DNA of 13,436 nt. Origin: an uncultured Clostridia bacterium (GTDB taxonomy: Bacteria > Bacillota > Clostridia > Oscillospirales > Oscillospiraceae). A program made the translations under genes and the position numbers. A model generated the notes under the pieces. It was not told the DNA's origin and did no database searches. It worked only from the letters and a program-made list of their open reading frames with translations. The DNA lies in the NCBI GenBank assembly GCA_946184215.1, contig CAMHER010000036.1:1-13436 (forward strand), read 5' to 3'. Shown here in pieces: positions 5,568 through 12,149 of the stretch (positions within the stretch are counted from its first letter, which is position 1; each line of letters starts with the position of its first letter).

Positions 5568-7046
5568 ATGGAGCTTTCTGAACTGTACTCCGGCCGGATC
5601 ATCGGCGAGGGGCTGACCTTTGACGATGTGCTGCTTGTTCCCGCGGAGAGCGATGTGCTCCCCGCCGACGTGGATTTGACCACAAGCCTGACAAAGAAAG
5701 TCAAGTTGAACATCCCGGTCATGAGTGCCGCCATGGACACCGTCACCGAGTACCGCATGGCCATTGCCATCGCCCGCGAGGGCGGCATCGGCGTGATCCA
5801 TAAGAATATGTCCATCGACATGCAGGCCGAGCAGGTGGATCTGGTCAAGCGCTCGGAAAACGGCGTTATTTCCAATCCCTTCTCCCTGACGCCGGACAAG
5901 ACACTTGGCGACGCGGAGGCGCTGATGGCCAAATACCGCATCTCCGGCGTGCCGGTGGTGGACACGGACGGCAGACTTGTGGGCATCATTACGAACCGCG
6001 ACATGAAGTTTGAAACGGACCTGGGCCGCAAAATCGCCGAGGTCATGACCAGCACCGGCCTTGTGACCGGGCGGGTCGGCACTACGCTCTCCGAGGCAAA
6101 GGAGATCCTGCGCCATCACCGTATCGAAAAGCTGCCGATCGTGGACGAGGAAAACCGTCTGCGGGGACTGATCACGATCAAAGATATCGAAAAGGTCATG
6201 AAGTACCCCAACTCCGCCAAGGACAGCGCGGGGCGGCTGCTGTGCGCGGCGGCCATCGGCGTGACGAAGGATATTCTCGATCGCACCGGCGCGCTGATCG
6301 ATGCGGGTGTGGACCTGCTGGTGCTTGACAGCGCCCACGGCCACAGCGCCAATATCATGCGCTGCGTGCGCCAGGTCAAGGAAAAGTTCCCCGACGCCCA
6401 GCTTGTCGCCGGCAATGTCGCCACGCCGGAGGCCACCGAGGCGCTGATCAAGGCAGGCGCCGACTGCGTCAAGGTCGGCATCGGCCCCGGCTCGATCTGC
6501 ACGACGCGTGTGGTCGCTGGCATCGGCGTGCCGCAGATCACGGCGATCCTGCGCTGTGCCGAGATGGGCGACCGCTATGGCGTCGGCGTGATCGCCGACG
6601 GCGGCATCAAATACTCCGGCGACATCACCAAGGCGATCGCCGCGGGCGGACGCGTGGTCATGATGGGCTCGATGCTCGCCGGCTGCGAGGAGGCCCCGGG
6701 CGATACCGAGGTATTCCAGGGCCGTCAGTTCAAGGTCTATCGCGGCATGGGCAGCATCGGCGCTATGCAGCACGGCTCGAAGGACCGTTATTTCCAGGAG
6801 AACAACAAAAAGCTCGTTCCCGAAGGCGTCGAGGGCCGCGTCCCGTTCCGCGGACCGGTCAGCGAGACCGTGTTCCAGATGATGGGCGGTCTGCGCTCCG
6901 GCATGGGCTACTGCGGCGCGCACAACATCGAGGAGCTGCGCACGAAGAGCCAGTTTGTCCGCATCACGAGCGCGGGTCTCAAGGAAAGCCACCCGCACGA
7001 TATCTACATCACCAAGGAAGCGCCCAACTATACGATGAATCCGTAA
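5568..7046 (+). CDS. guaB: Inosine-5'-monophosphate dehydrogenase
   Basis: 492 residues, full length. It oxidises IMP to XMP with NAD+, the committed step of GMP synthesis. The TIM-barrel starts with LTFDDVLLVPAESDVLP. Two CBS domains, which in this family bind regulatory nucleotides, are inserted at about 103-150 (ISGVPVVDTDGRLVGIIT) and 158-210 (IEKLPIVDEENRLRGLIT). The catalytic loop GPGSICTTR has C311 as the thioimidate nucleophile. The mobile flap GSKDRYFQ has the R407-Y408 pair typical of bacterial enzymes, followed by EGVEGRVPFRGP. The C-terminal SAGLKESHPHDI block is intact. The start ATG has AGGAGG 5 nt upstream. The gene has its own promoter and a strong terminator, and guaA is not adjacent. 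Confidence 0.98.
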   Translation: MELSELYSGRIIGEGLTFDDVLLVPAESDVLPADVDLTTSLTKKVKLNIPVMSAAMDTVTEYRMAIAIAREGGIGVIHKNMSIDMQAEQVDLVKRSENGVISNPFSLTPDKTLGDAEALMAKYRISGVPVVDTDGRLVGIITNRDMKFETDLGRKIAEVMTSTGLVTGRVGTTLSEAKEILRHHRIEKLPIVDEENRLRGLITIKDIEKVMKYPNSAKDSAGRLLCAAAIGVTKDILDRTGALIDAGVDLLVLDSAHGHSANIMRCVRQVKEKFPDAQLVAGNVATPEATEALIKAGADCVKVGIGPGSICTTRVVAGIGVPQITAILRCAEMGDRYGVGVIADGGIKYSGDITKAIAAGGRVVMMGSMLAGCEEAPGDTEVFQGRQFKVYRGMGSIGAMQHGSKDRYFQENNKKLVPEGVEGRVPFRGPVSETVFQMMGGLRSGMGYCGAHNIEELRTKSQFVRITSAGLKESHPHDIYITKEAPNYTMNP

Positions 7047-7050
7047 GAGG

Positions 7051-7080
7051 AAAGGACCGTGATTTTTCACGGTCCTTTTT
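7051..7080 (+). terminator. Intrinsic terminator after guaB
   Basis: A 12-bp perfect stem, AAAGGACCGTGA (7051-7062) with TCACGGTCCTTT (7067-7078), has a TTTT loop and ends in T's. It lies 4 nt after the guaB stop codon. It would cut guaB off from the next gene on the same strand unless there is read-through. Confidence 0.92.
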
Positions 7081-7108
7081 CCTCACGCTGCGAAGGGAGA
7101 GAGAACAC

Positions 7109-8383
7109 ATGAAACAAAACGATCCCTGCTATGCCTCCTTTCTTCAGATCCTGCACGAGGAGCTTCTTCCCGCCATGGGCTGCACCGAGCCGATCGCCAT
7201 TGCCTATGCCGCCGCGAAAGCGCGGGAGGTGCTGGGCAGACTTCCGGAGAGAATGACGGTGGCCGTCAGCGGAAACATCATCAAAAACGTCAAGAGCGTC
7301 GTCGTGCCGAACACCGGCGGCATGAAGGGCATCGCGGCGGCTGCCGCGGCCGGCGCCGCCGCCGGGGACGCGGATGCCGAGCTGGAGGTGCTTGCCCGTC
7401 TGACAGAGGAGGATGCCGCCGCCGTCGGCGTCTATCTCAAAGAGACGCCCATCGAGGTAGAGCACGCCGACACGCCGCACATCTTCGACATCCTTCTGAC
7501 GGCCCGGGCCGGAGAGGACAGCGCGGCGGTGCGCATCACGGACTATCACACCAACATTGTCTCCATCCGCCGCAACGGCGAGACGCTGCTGGAAAAAGAA
7601 TCCGGAGCGGGCGGCGAGAAGACGATGACGGATCGCGCCTGCCTGAGCGTGGAAAAAATCGTCGATTTTGCCGACAGCGTGGATCTCGACGACGTACGCG
7701 AGCTTTTGGAGCGGCAGATCGCGTACAATATGGCCATCGCCGAAGAGGGACTGCGTCACAGCTACGGCGCGAACATCGGCAAAACGCTGCTGCGCGGCCA
7801 TGAGCACGATCTGGACTATGTGCTGCGGGCCTGGGCCGCGGCGGGAAGCGACGCGCGGATGAACGGCTGCGAGATGCCGGTCATCATCAACTCCGGCAGC
7901 GGCAACCAGGGGATCACGACCTCGGTGCCGGTCATCGTCTATGCCCGTGAGACGGGAGCAGGCGAAGAGAGACTGCTGCGCGCGCTGAGCCTGTCGAATC
8001 TGATCACGATCCACCTGAAAACCGGCATCGGGCGGCTGTCGGCCTATTGCGGCGCGGTCAGCGCCGGAGCCGGCGCGGCCTCCGGCATCGCCTATCTGCA
8101 GGGCGGGGGCTTTGACACGATCGCCCATGTGATCGTCAACACCGTGGCTGTCACCTCCGGCATCGTCTGCGACGGGGCCAAGGCCAGCTGTGCCGCCAAG
8201 ATCGCCGCTGCGGTGGATGCGGGGCTGCTGGGCCTTGCCATGGTGCGGGACGGAAACGAATTTTACGGCGGCGACGGCATCGTGAAAAAAGGCGTGGAGA
8301 ACACGATCGCTATTGTGGGCCGCCTGGCCCGCAACGGCATGCTGGAGACGGACAGGGAGATCATCCGCCTGATGCTGGAATGA
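7109..8383 (+). CDS. L-cysteine desulfidase / UPF0597 (CyuA, serine dehydratase alpha-like) family protein
   Basis: 424 residues, the usual length for the UPF0597 family, which includes E. coli CyuA (YhaM) and archaeal L-cysteine desulfidase. These oxygen-sensitive Fe-S enzymes break L-cysteine into pyruvate, ammonia and sulfide, and they share a fold with the iron-sulfur L-serine dehydratase alpha chain. Visible: the N-terminal signature MGCTEPIAIAYAAAKA with C25; SGNIIKNVKSVVVPNTGG; a central INSGSGNQGITTSVPV with C254; and C314 (AYCGAVSAG) and C354 (GIVCDGAKASCAAK). From memory the archaeal enzyme's cluster ligands are one N-terminal and two C-terminal cysteines 40 residues apart; C25, C314 and C354 fit that pattern. 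A ribosome site (AGGGAGAG) precedes the ATG. No promoter is obvious in the 30 nt after the guaB terminator. Whether cysteine or serine is the substrate cannot be decided here. Confidence 0.88.
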   Translation: MKQNDPCYASFLQILHEELLPAMGCTEPIAIAYAAAKAREVLGRLPERMTVAVSGNIIKNVKSVVVPNTGGMKGIAAAAAAGAAAGDADAELEVLARLTEEDAAAVGVYLKETPIEVEHADTPHIFDILLTARAGEDSAAVRITDYHTNIVSIRRNGETLLEKESGAGGEKTMTDRACLSVEKIVDFADSVDLDDVRELLERQIAYNMAIAEEGLRHSYGANIGKTLLRGHEHDLDYVLRAWAAAGSDARMNGCEMPVIINSGSGNQGITTSVPVIVYARETGAGEERLLRALSLSNLITIHLKTGIGRLSAYCGAVSAGAGAASGIAYLQGGGFDTIAHVIVNTVAVTSGIVCDGAKASCAAKIAAAVDAGLLGLAMVRDGNEFYGGDGIVKKGVENTIAIVGRLARNGMLETDREIIRLMLE

Positions 8384-8393
8384 CGGGGGGAAG

Positions 8394-8423
8394 TTGACAG
8401 CTGGGAGGGCTTTCCGCTATAAT
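8394..8423 (+). promoter_or_regulatory. Sigma-A promoter for the carboxylesterase gene
   Basis: TTGACA (8394-8399), an 18-nt spacer, and TATAAT (8418-8423): both boxes are exact consensus. The start site would fall near 8430, at the left edge of a palindrome. The promoter begins 11 nt after the desulfidase stop codon. Confidence 0.87.
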
Positions 8424-8430
8424 CAAAGTG

Positions 8431-8445
8431 GTTTCCAACGGAAAC
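8431..8445. promoter_or_regulatory. Candidate operator: GTTTCC-AAC-GGAAAC palindrome at the esterase start site
   Basis: 6-bp perfect arms (8431-8436 and 8440-8445) flank a 3-nt centre. The site starts 7 nt after the -10 box, at the predicted +1, where a repressor could block initiation or escape. No regulator gene lies next to it in the window. Confidence 0.45.
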
Positions 8446-8477
8446 AAATTGCGTGAAGGAGACGAGGGGAAACGAAC

Positions 8478-10250
8478 TTGAAAAGGAGAGGCATGGGCTT
8501 TTATCTCGGCGCGGGCATTGTGTTTTTGCTGATGCTTGCGGTACTGGAACTGAATAAGAATACGCTTTTGGGCTTTCTGCTCACGATCGCCGCGACGGCG
8601 CTGTTTGTCTTTTTGCGCGGCCGCGCGGCGGGAGGCGGCCTGCGCTTTTTGTGCTGGGTCGGATGGATCGCGCTCTTTGCGCTCATCCTGTTTTTGACAT
8701 GGCCGCCCGTGAAGGCGGTACCGGCGGTCGAGGGGAAAAGCGCGGGCAGGACACAGATCGTCACACTCCGCGACGGACAGGTGCAGGGCGTGCTGACCGC
8801 CGACGGCGCGGTCGAGGTCTATACCGGTATCCCCTATGCCGCGCCGCCCGTGGACGAGCTGCGCTGGCGCGAGCCGCAGGATGTGGAGAGCTGGGACGGC
8901 GTGCGCCTGTGCGACCACTTTGCGCCCATGAGCATGCAGCCGACCAACCTGCCGATCTATGACTCTCTCGCCCAGATCATCGGCTATCACGATTACAAGA
9001 TCTCGCTGAAGGACAACTTCCGCGCCCCGGTCAGCGAGGACGCGCTGTACGTCAACGTCTTCAAGCCCGCTGGCGCGGCGGAGGGGCTGCCGGTATACGT
9101 CTATGTCCACGGCGGCTCGCTGCAGACCGGGCAACCCTGGTACGGCGACTACCGCGGGGAAAACCTGGCGCGGGAGGGCGCGGTGTATGTCAACTTTGCC
9201 TACCGTCTCGGCGTGTTCGGTTATCTGGCCGACGAAGAGCTGATGGCGGAATCGGAAAACGGCACCACCGGCAACTACGGCCTGCTCGATCAGATCAAGG
9301 CTCTGGAGTGGGTGCGCGACAATATCGCGCGCTTTGGCGGCGACCCCGGAAACGTCACGCTCGCGGGCGAGTCGGCGGGCGCGGCCTCGGTCAGCGCGCT
9401 GTGCACCTCGCCGCTGGCCGCAGGGCTTTTTGACCGTGTGATTTTGGAGAGCTCCACCGTCGCCTCGATCGAGCCGCCGCACTCCTTCCGCCTGCTGGAC
9501 GAGGCGCTGGAGAGCGGAAAAGAACTCAAGGCGCGCTACGGCGCGGCGACGGTAAACGAGCTGCGTGCCCTGAGCGCCGAAAAGCTGGCCCGTGAGGCGG
9601 CAACGCAGCACCACATGACCGTGGACGGCTATGCCCTCACCGAGACGCCCTATGAATCCTATCGAAAGGGGATCCACAACGAGCAGGCGATCCTCCACGG
9701 CTACAACAGCCGCGAGAGCGGACCCTTTATCCTCTTCTCCCAGGCGAGCCTGAAGGACTATGAGCAGCGCATCGAGCGCTTTTTCGGCGAGCATGCCGAC
9801 GAAGTCCTTGCCCTTTACCCCGCCGCGACGGACGCCGAGGCCAGGGCGTACTGGGCCGAGATCTACGGCGCCATTTTCTTTGATTATTCGCACTACTGTC
9901 TCAACCGTCTCGCCGTGGAAAACGGCATCCCGGTCTGGGAATATTACTTCACCCGCGACAACGGCCGTCTCGGCCCCTGGCACAGCGGCGAGATGATCTA
10001 CTGCTACGGCAATATCCCGGCGGACTCCAGGCTCTTCGACGCGCGGGACCGCGAGCTGAGCGGGCAGATCCTGCGGTACTTTGCCAACTTCACCATAGCG
10101 GGCGACCCCAACGGCGAGGGACTGCCGCGCTGGGAGCGGAACGAAAGCTCGTCGCGCCTGATGGAGTTCGGCGACGAGACGCAGATGATCGACGAGCGCG
10201 AGCACGCGCTTTTCGCGGTGCTGGATCAGCTGCAGGGCTGGACGGAGTGA
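8478..10250 (+). CDS. Membrane-anchored type B carboxylesterase
   Basis: 590 residues: three N-terminal membrane segments fused to a full alpha/beta-hydrolase of the carboxylesterase type B (para-nitrobenzyl esterase) family, which cleaves carboxylic esters. Membrane segments lie at about 8-25, 29-46 and 57-75. Positive charges at MKRR and RGRAAGGGLR favour an N-in topology that places the enzyme outside the membrane. The catalytic domain starts near residue 92 (TLRDGQVQG, YTGIPYAAPP). The oxyanion loop is YVHGGS; the nucleophile is S299 in AGESAG; the likely acid is E413 in GYNSRESG; the base is H502 in GPWHSGE. I chose the TTG start at 8478 because GAGGGG (8464-8469) lies 8 nt upstream and it supplies the positive N-terminus. 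An ATG at 8493 with AGGAG only 4 nt before it is the alternative and would shorten the protein by five residues. The substrate is unknown. Confidence 0.88.
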   Translation: MKRRGMGFYLGAGIVFLLMLAVLELNKNTLLGFLLTIAATALFVFLRGRAAGGGLRFLCWVGWIALFALILFLTWPPVKAVPAVEGKSAGRTQIVTLRDGQVQGVLTADGAVEVYTGIPYAAPPVDELRWREPQDVESWDGVRLCDHFAPMSMQPTNLPIYDSLAQIIGYHDYKISLKDNFRAPVSEDALYVNVFKPAGAAEGLPVYVYVHGGSLQTGQPWYGDYRGENLAREGAVYVNFAYRLGVFGYLADEELMAESENGTTGNYGLLDQIKALEWVRDNIARFGGDPGNVTLAGESAGAASVSALCTSPLAAGLFDRVILESSTVASIEPPHSFRLLDEALESGKELKARYGAATVNELRALSAEKLAREAATQHHMTVDGYALTETPYESYRKGIHNEQAILHGYNSRESGPFILFSQASLKDYEQRIERFFGEHADEVLALYPAATDAEARAYWAEIYGAIFFDYSHYCLNRLAVENGIPVWEYYFTRDNGRLGPWHSGEMIYCYGNIPADSRLFDARDRELSGQILRYFANFTIAGDPNGEGLPRWERNESSSRLMEFGDETQMIDEREHALFAVLDQLQGWTE

Positions 10251-10266
10251 TCTGCTTTTCCCGATA

Positions 10267-10301
10267 AAAAAGGACTGTGAGCTTTGCTCACAGTCCTTTT
10301 T
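10267..10301. terminator. Bidirectional terminator between the esterase and PAP2 genes
   Basis: A 16-bp perfect stem (10267-10282 with 10286-10301) has a TTT loop, A's on the left arm and T's on the right. It sits between two convergent genes, 4 nt before the PAP2 stop codon, and serves both. Confidence 0.94.
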
Positions 10302-10305
10302 CGTT

Positions 10306-11226
10306 TTATGCTTCTTTTTTCTTTCCGATCCGGTCAAAGACCATCGGATAGATCGCAATGTCCACGAACAGCACGATCGTATAGCGCAGCGTACGCACGA
10401 GATACGCCGCCGCGGTGCCGGAGTCGAGGAAGGCCTTGTCAAAGGGCAGCTTCAGCACGGTGTTGAGCACAAAGTAGACGGCCACGCCGCCGACAAGGCG
10501 CAGAAGGATCTTCCACCACACGCGCGTGCTTTGGAATTTGACATAGCGCTCCTCGAAGAGATTGCCGAGAAAGAAGCCGGCCATCATGCCGTAGCCGGTG
10601 AAAAAGTCGTTTGTCCGGCAGTAGAAAAAGCCGGGCAGCGCCGTCACGGCGAGCACGAGATAAAAGACCCATTTTTTCTGAAACAGCCGCCCGATCAGAG
10701 GCAGCAGGAACACCGCCGCGCAGCCCAAAAGCCAGCCGCAAAGCACGTCCGTGGGGTAGTGCGCGCCGACACAGAAGCGCGAAATGCCCACCAGCAGCGG
10801 GATCACGATCGCAATGACCGTCGTCCAGCCCCTTTTCGAAAACGCGCCGATCGAGCCGTAGGTTGCCACGGCGCCGGAGGAATGGCCGCTGGGAAAGGAA
10901 AAGCCCTGCGCGGCAATGTCATAGAGATCCGCGTTCGGATCCACGGACTTGAGGATCTGCACCGGCGTGTCGAAATACGGCCGGCGGCGCAGCGCAACGT
11001 TTTTGAGCATCGGATTCCACACGTTTGCCATGCAGAAGTTGACGCCGATGAAAACGCCCAGCTCCTTGTTCCAGCACCAGTAGCAAAAGCCCATGACCAG
11101 GATCAGGATCATCTCCTCGCCGAAGGCTGAGCACAGCGATGCGAGCTTGACGCCAAAGCTGCCCAGATGAGCCTGGATCCACAGCATCAGCTGTACTTCC
11201 CAATCAAAGAAAAAAACGTTTCCCAT
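10306..11226 (-). CDS. PAP2-family membrane phosphatase
   Basis: A 306-residue polytopic membrane protein with the complete phosphatidic-acid-phosphatase type 2 triad. K75 with R82-P83 forms the KxxxxxxRP motif, PSGHS (112-116) carries H115, and SRFCVGAHYPTD (149-160) carries R150, H156 and D160. Family members remove phosphate from lipid phosphates such as undecaprenyl diphosphate, phosphatidate or phosphatidylglycerol phosphate on the outer face of the membrane. Hydrophobic segments precede the first motif (about 38-70), lie between motifs II and III, and continue after motif III, with a further membrane region of about 140 residues; the total is longer than minimal PAP2 enzymes of about 200 residues. 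The start ATG has AGGGAGG 7 nt upstream. It is the last gene of a minus-strand operon, 29 nt after the YdcF-like gene. The substrate is not determined. Confidence 0.92.
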   Translation of the reverse strand: MGNVFFFDWEVQLMLWIQAHLGSFGVKLASLCSAFGEEMILILVMGFCYWCWNKELGVFIGVNFCMANVWNPMLKNVALRRRPYFDTPVQILKSVDPNADLYDIAAQGFSFPSGHSSGAVATYGSIGAFSKRGWTTVIAIVIPLLVGISRFCVGAHYPTDVLCGWLLGCAAVFLLPLIGRLFQKKWVFYLVLAVTALPGFFYCRTNDFFTGYGMMAGFFLGNLFEERYVKFQSTRVWWKILLRLVGGVAVYFVLNTVLKLPFDKAFLDSGTAAAYLVRTLRYTIVLFVDIAIYPMVFDRIGKKKEA

Positions 11227-11255
11227 CTTTCTGCCTCCCTGTATGTATGTCGTTT

Positions 11256-12149
11256 TTAGTTTCCGAATACCCAGAAGTGTGTCACGCCGAAGGCCTCGCG
11301 GATGAAGTAGTTGAGCATGACGAAGAAATAGCCCCAGGGGGCGGCCACGCCGGCGGCGTCGGAAACGCCCAGCTTCTGCGCAAAGAGCTTGGCGCGGTAG
11401 AGATGATAGGCGCTGGAGACGATCGCGACCTTTCCCTGCGGCTCTTCGCCGCGCTCACGGATAATGGCAAAGGAGTTGACAAGGTTTTCCTCGGTGGAGG
11501 TGGCCTTGTCCTCGATGAGGATGCGCGAAGGGTCGACGCCGTGGGCTGTCATATAGTCATACATGGCCTTGCCCTCGGAGACGGTCTCACCCGGCCCCAT
11601 GCCGCCGGAGACGATCGCGACAGCGTCGGGGTGCCGGTCGAGATAGTCCATCGCTCCCTCCATCCGGCGCACCAGCGTCAGCGAGGGCTGATCGCCGTAG
11701 ACCGCCGCGCCCAGCACGATCAGATAATCGCGCCCGTCGTCGGCGTCGGTGCGGGCATTGCGGATGATAAAGCTCTCTACCACACAGAAGTAGCAGAGGC
11801 CCACGCAGGTGAGGACAACGACGATCTTCCAAAGCACGGCGGGCAGAAAGTGGTGCAGCACGACGAGCGCCGCGACAAACAGCAGCGCGTAGCCCCACCA
11901 GGCATAGCCCCGCGCGGCAAAGCGCAGCAGGAAGGCCAGCGAGGCGAGCGTAGCGGCGACCGCGGCCCAGTTCGGCCGCAGGAACACCACGGCGACGATA
12001 AGCAGCACGGCCGCCGCTGCGGCGAGCGGGTAGGGCCAGAAGCCCATCCCGTAGCGCGCCATGCCCAGCGCCACGGCAGCGAGAATCAGCGCCGCGGCCA
12101 GCAGCAGCCAGGCGATCGGACGATTTTTTGCGTTCTTATGTTCAGCCAT
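11256..12149 (-). CDS. DUF218/YdcF-like (SanA/ElyC family) membrane protein
   Basis: 297 residues from the ATG at 12147-12149. The N-terminal half holds about five hydrophobic segments (roughly 12-31, 36-57, 60-79, 83-102 and 105-127). It is followed by a DUF218 domain (about 140-290) with family motifs LIVLGAAVYGD (143-153), SGGMGPGE..SEG (181-193), EDKATSTEEN (213-222) and VSSAYHLYRA. The family has conserved acidic and polar residues suggesting a catalytic or binding site, and some members (E. coli ElyC) are linked to envelope lipid-carrier metabolism; no activity can be claimed here. The start was moved from an in-frame ATG at 12170 because GGGAGG (12156-12161) lies 6 nt before 12149 and downstream of that earlier ATG. 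The start overlaps the ABC-F stop by 8 nt (ATGGCTGA), which implies translational coupling. The PAP2 gene follows. Confidence 0.88.
   Translation of the reverse strand: MAEHKNAKNRPIAWLLLAAALILAAVALGMARYGMGFWPYPLAAAAAVLLIVAVVFLRPNWAAVAATLASLAFLLRFAARGYAWWGYALLFVAALVVLHHFLPAVLWKIVVVLTCVGLCYFCVVESFIIRNARTDADDGRDYLIVLGAAVYGDQPSLTLVRRMEGAMDYLDRHPDAVAIVSGGMGPGETVSEGKAMYDYMTAHGVDPSRILIEDKATSTEENLVNSFAIIRERGEEPQGKVAIVSSAYHLYRAKLFAQKLGVSDAAGVAAPWGYFFVMLNYFIREAFGVTHFWVFGN

Noticed and set aside
5499..7070. A 523-codon open frame on the minus strand opposite guaB
   Set aside because: The product is rich in His, Ala, Asp and Arg without domains, and it lies exactly opposite a textbook IMP dehydrogenase gene. 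No convincing ribosome site or promoter was seen.
8361..10442. A 693-codon open frame on the minus strand opposite the carboxylesterase gene
   Set aside because: It is a shadow of GC-rich codon use. The plus strand encodes a protein with a complete catalytic triad, its own promoter and terminator, while the antisense product has no recognisable domain and crosses the terminator hairpin.
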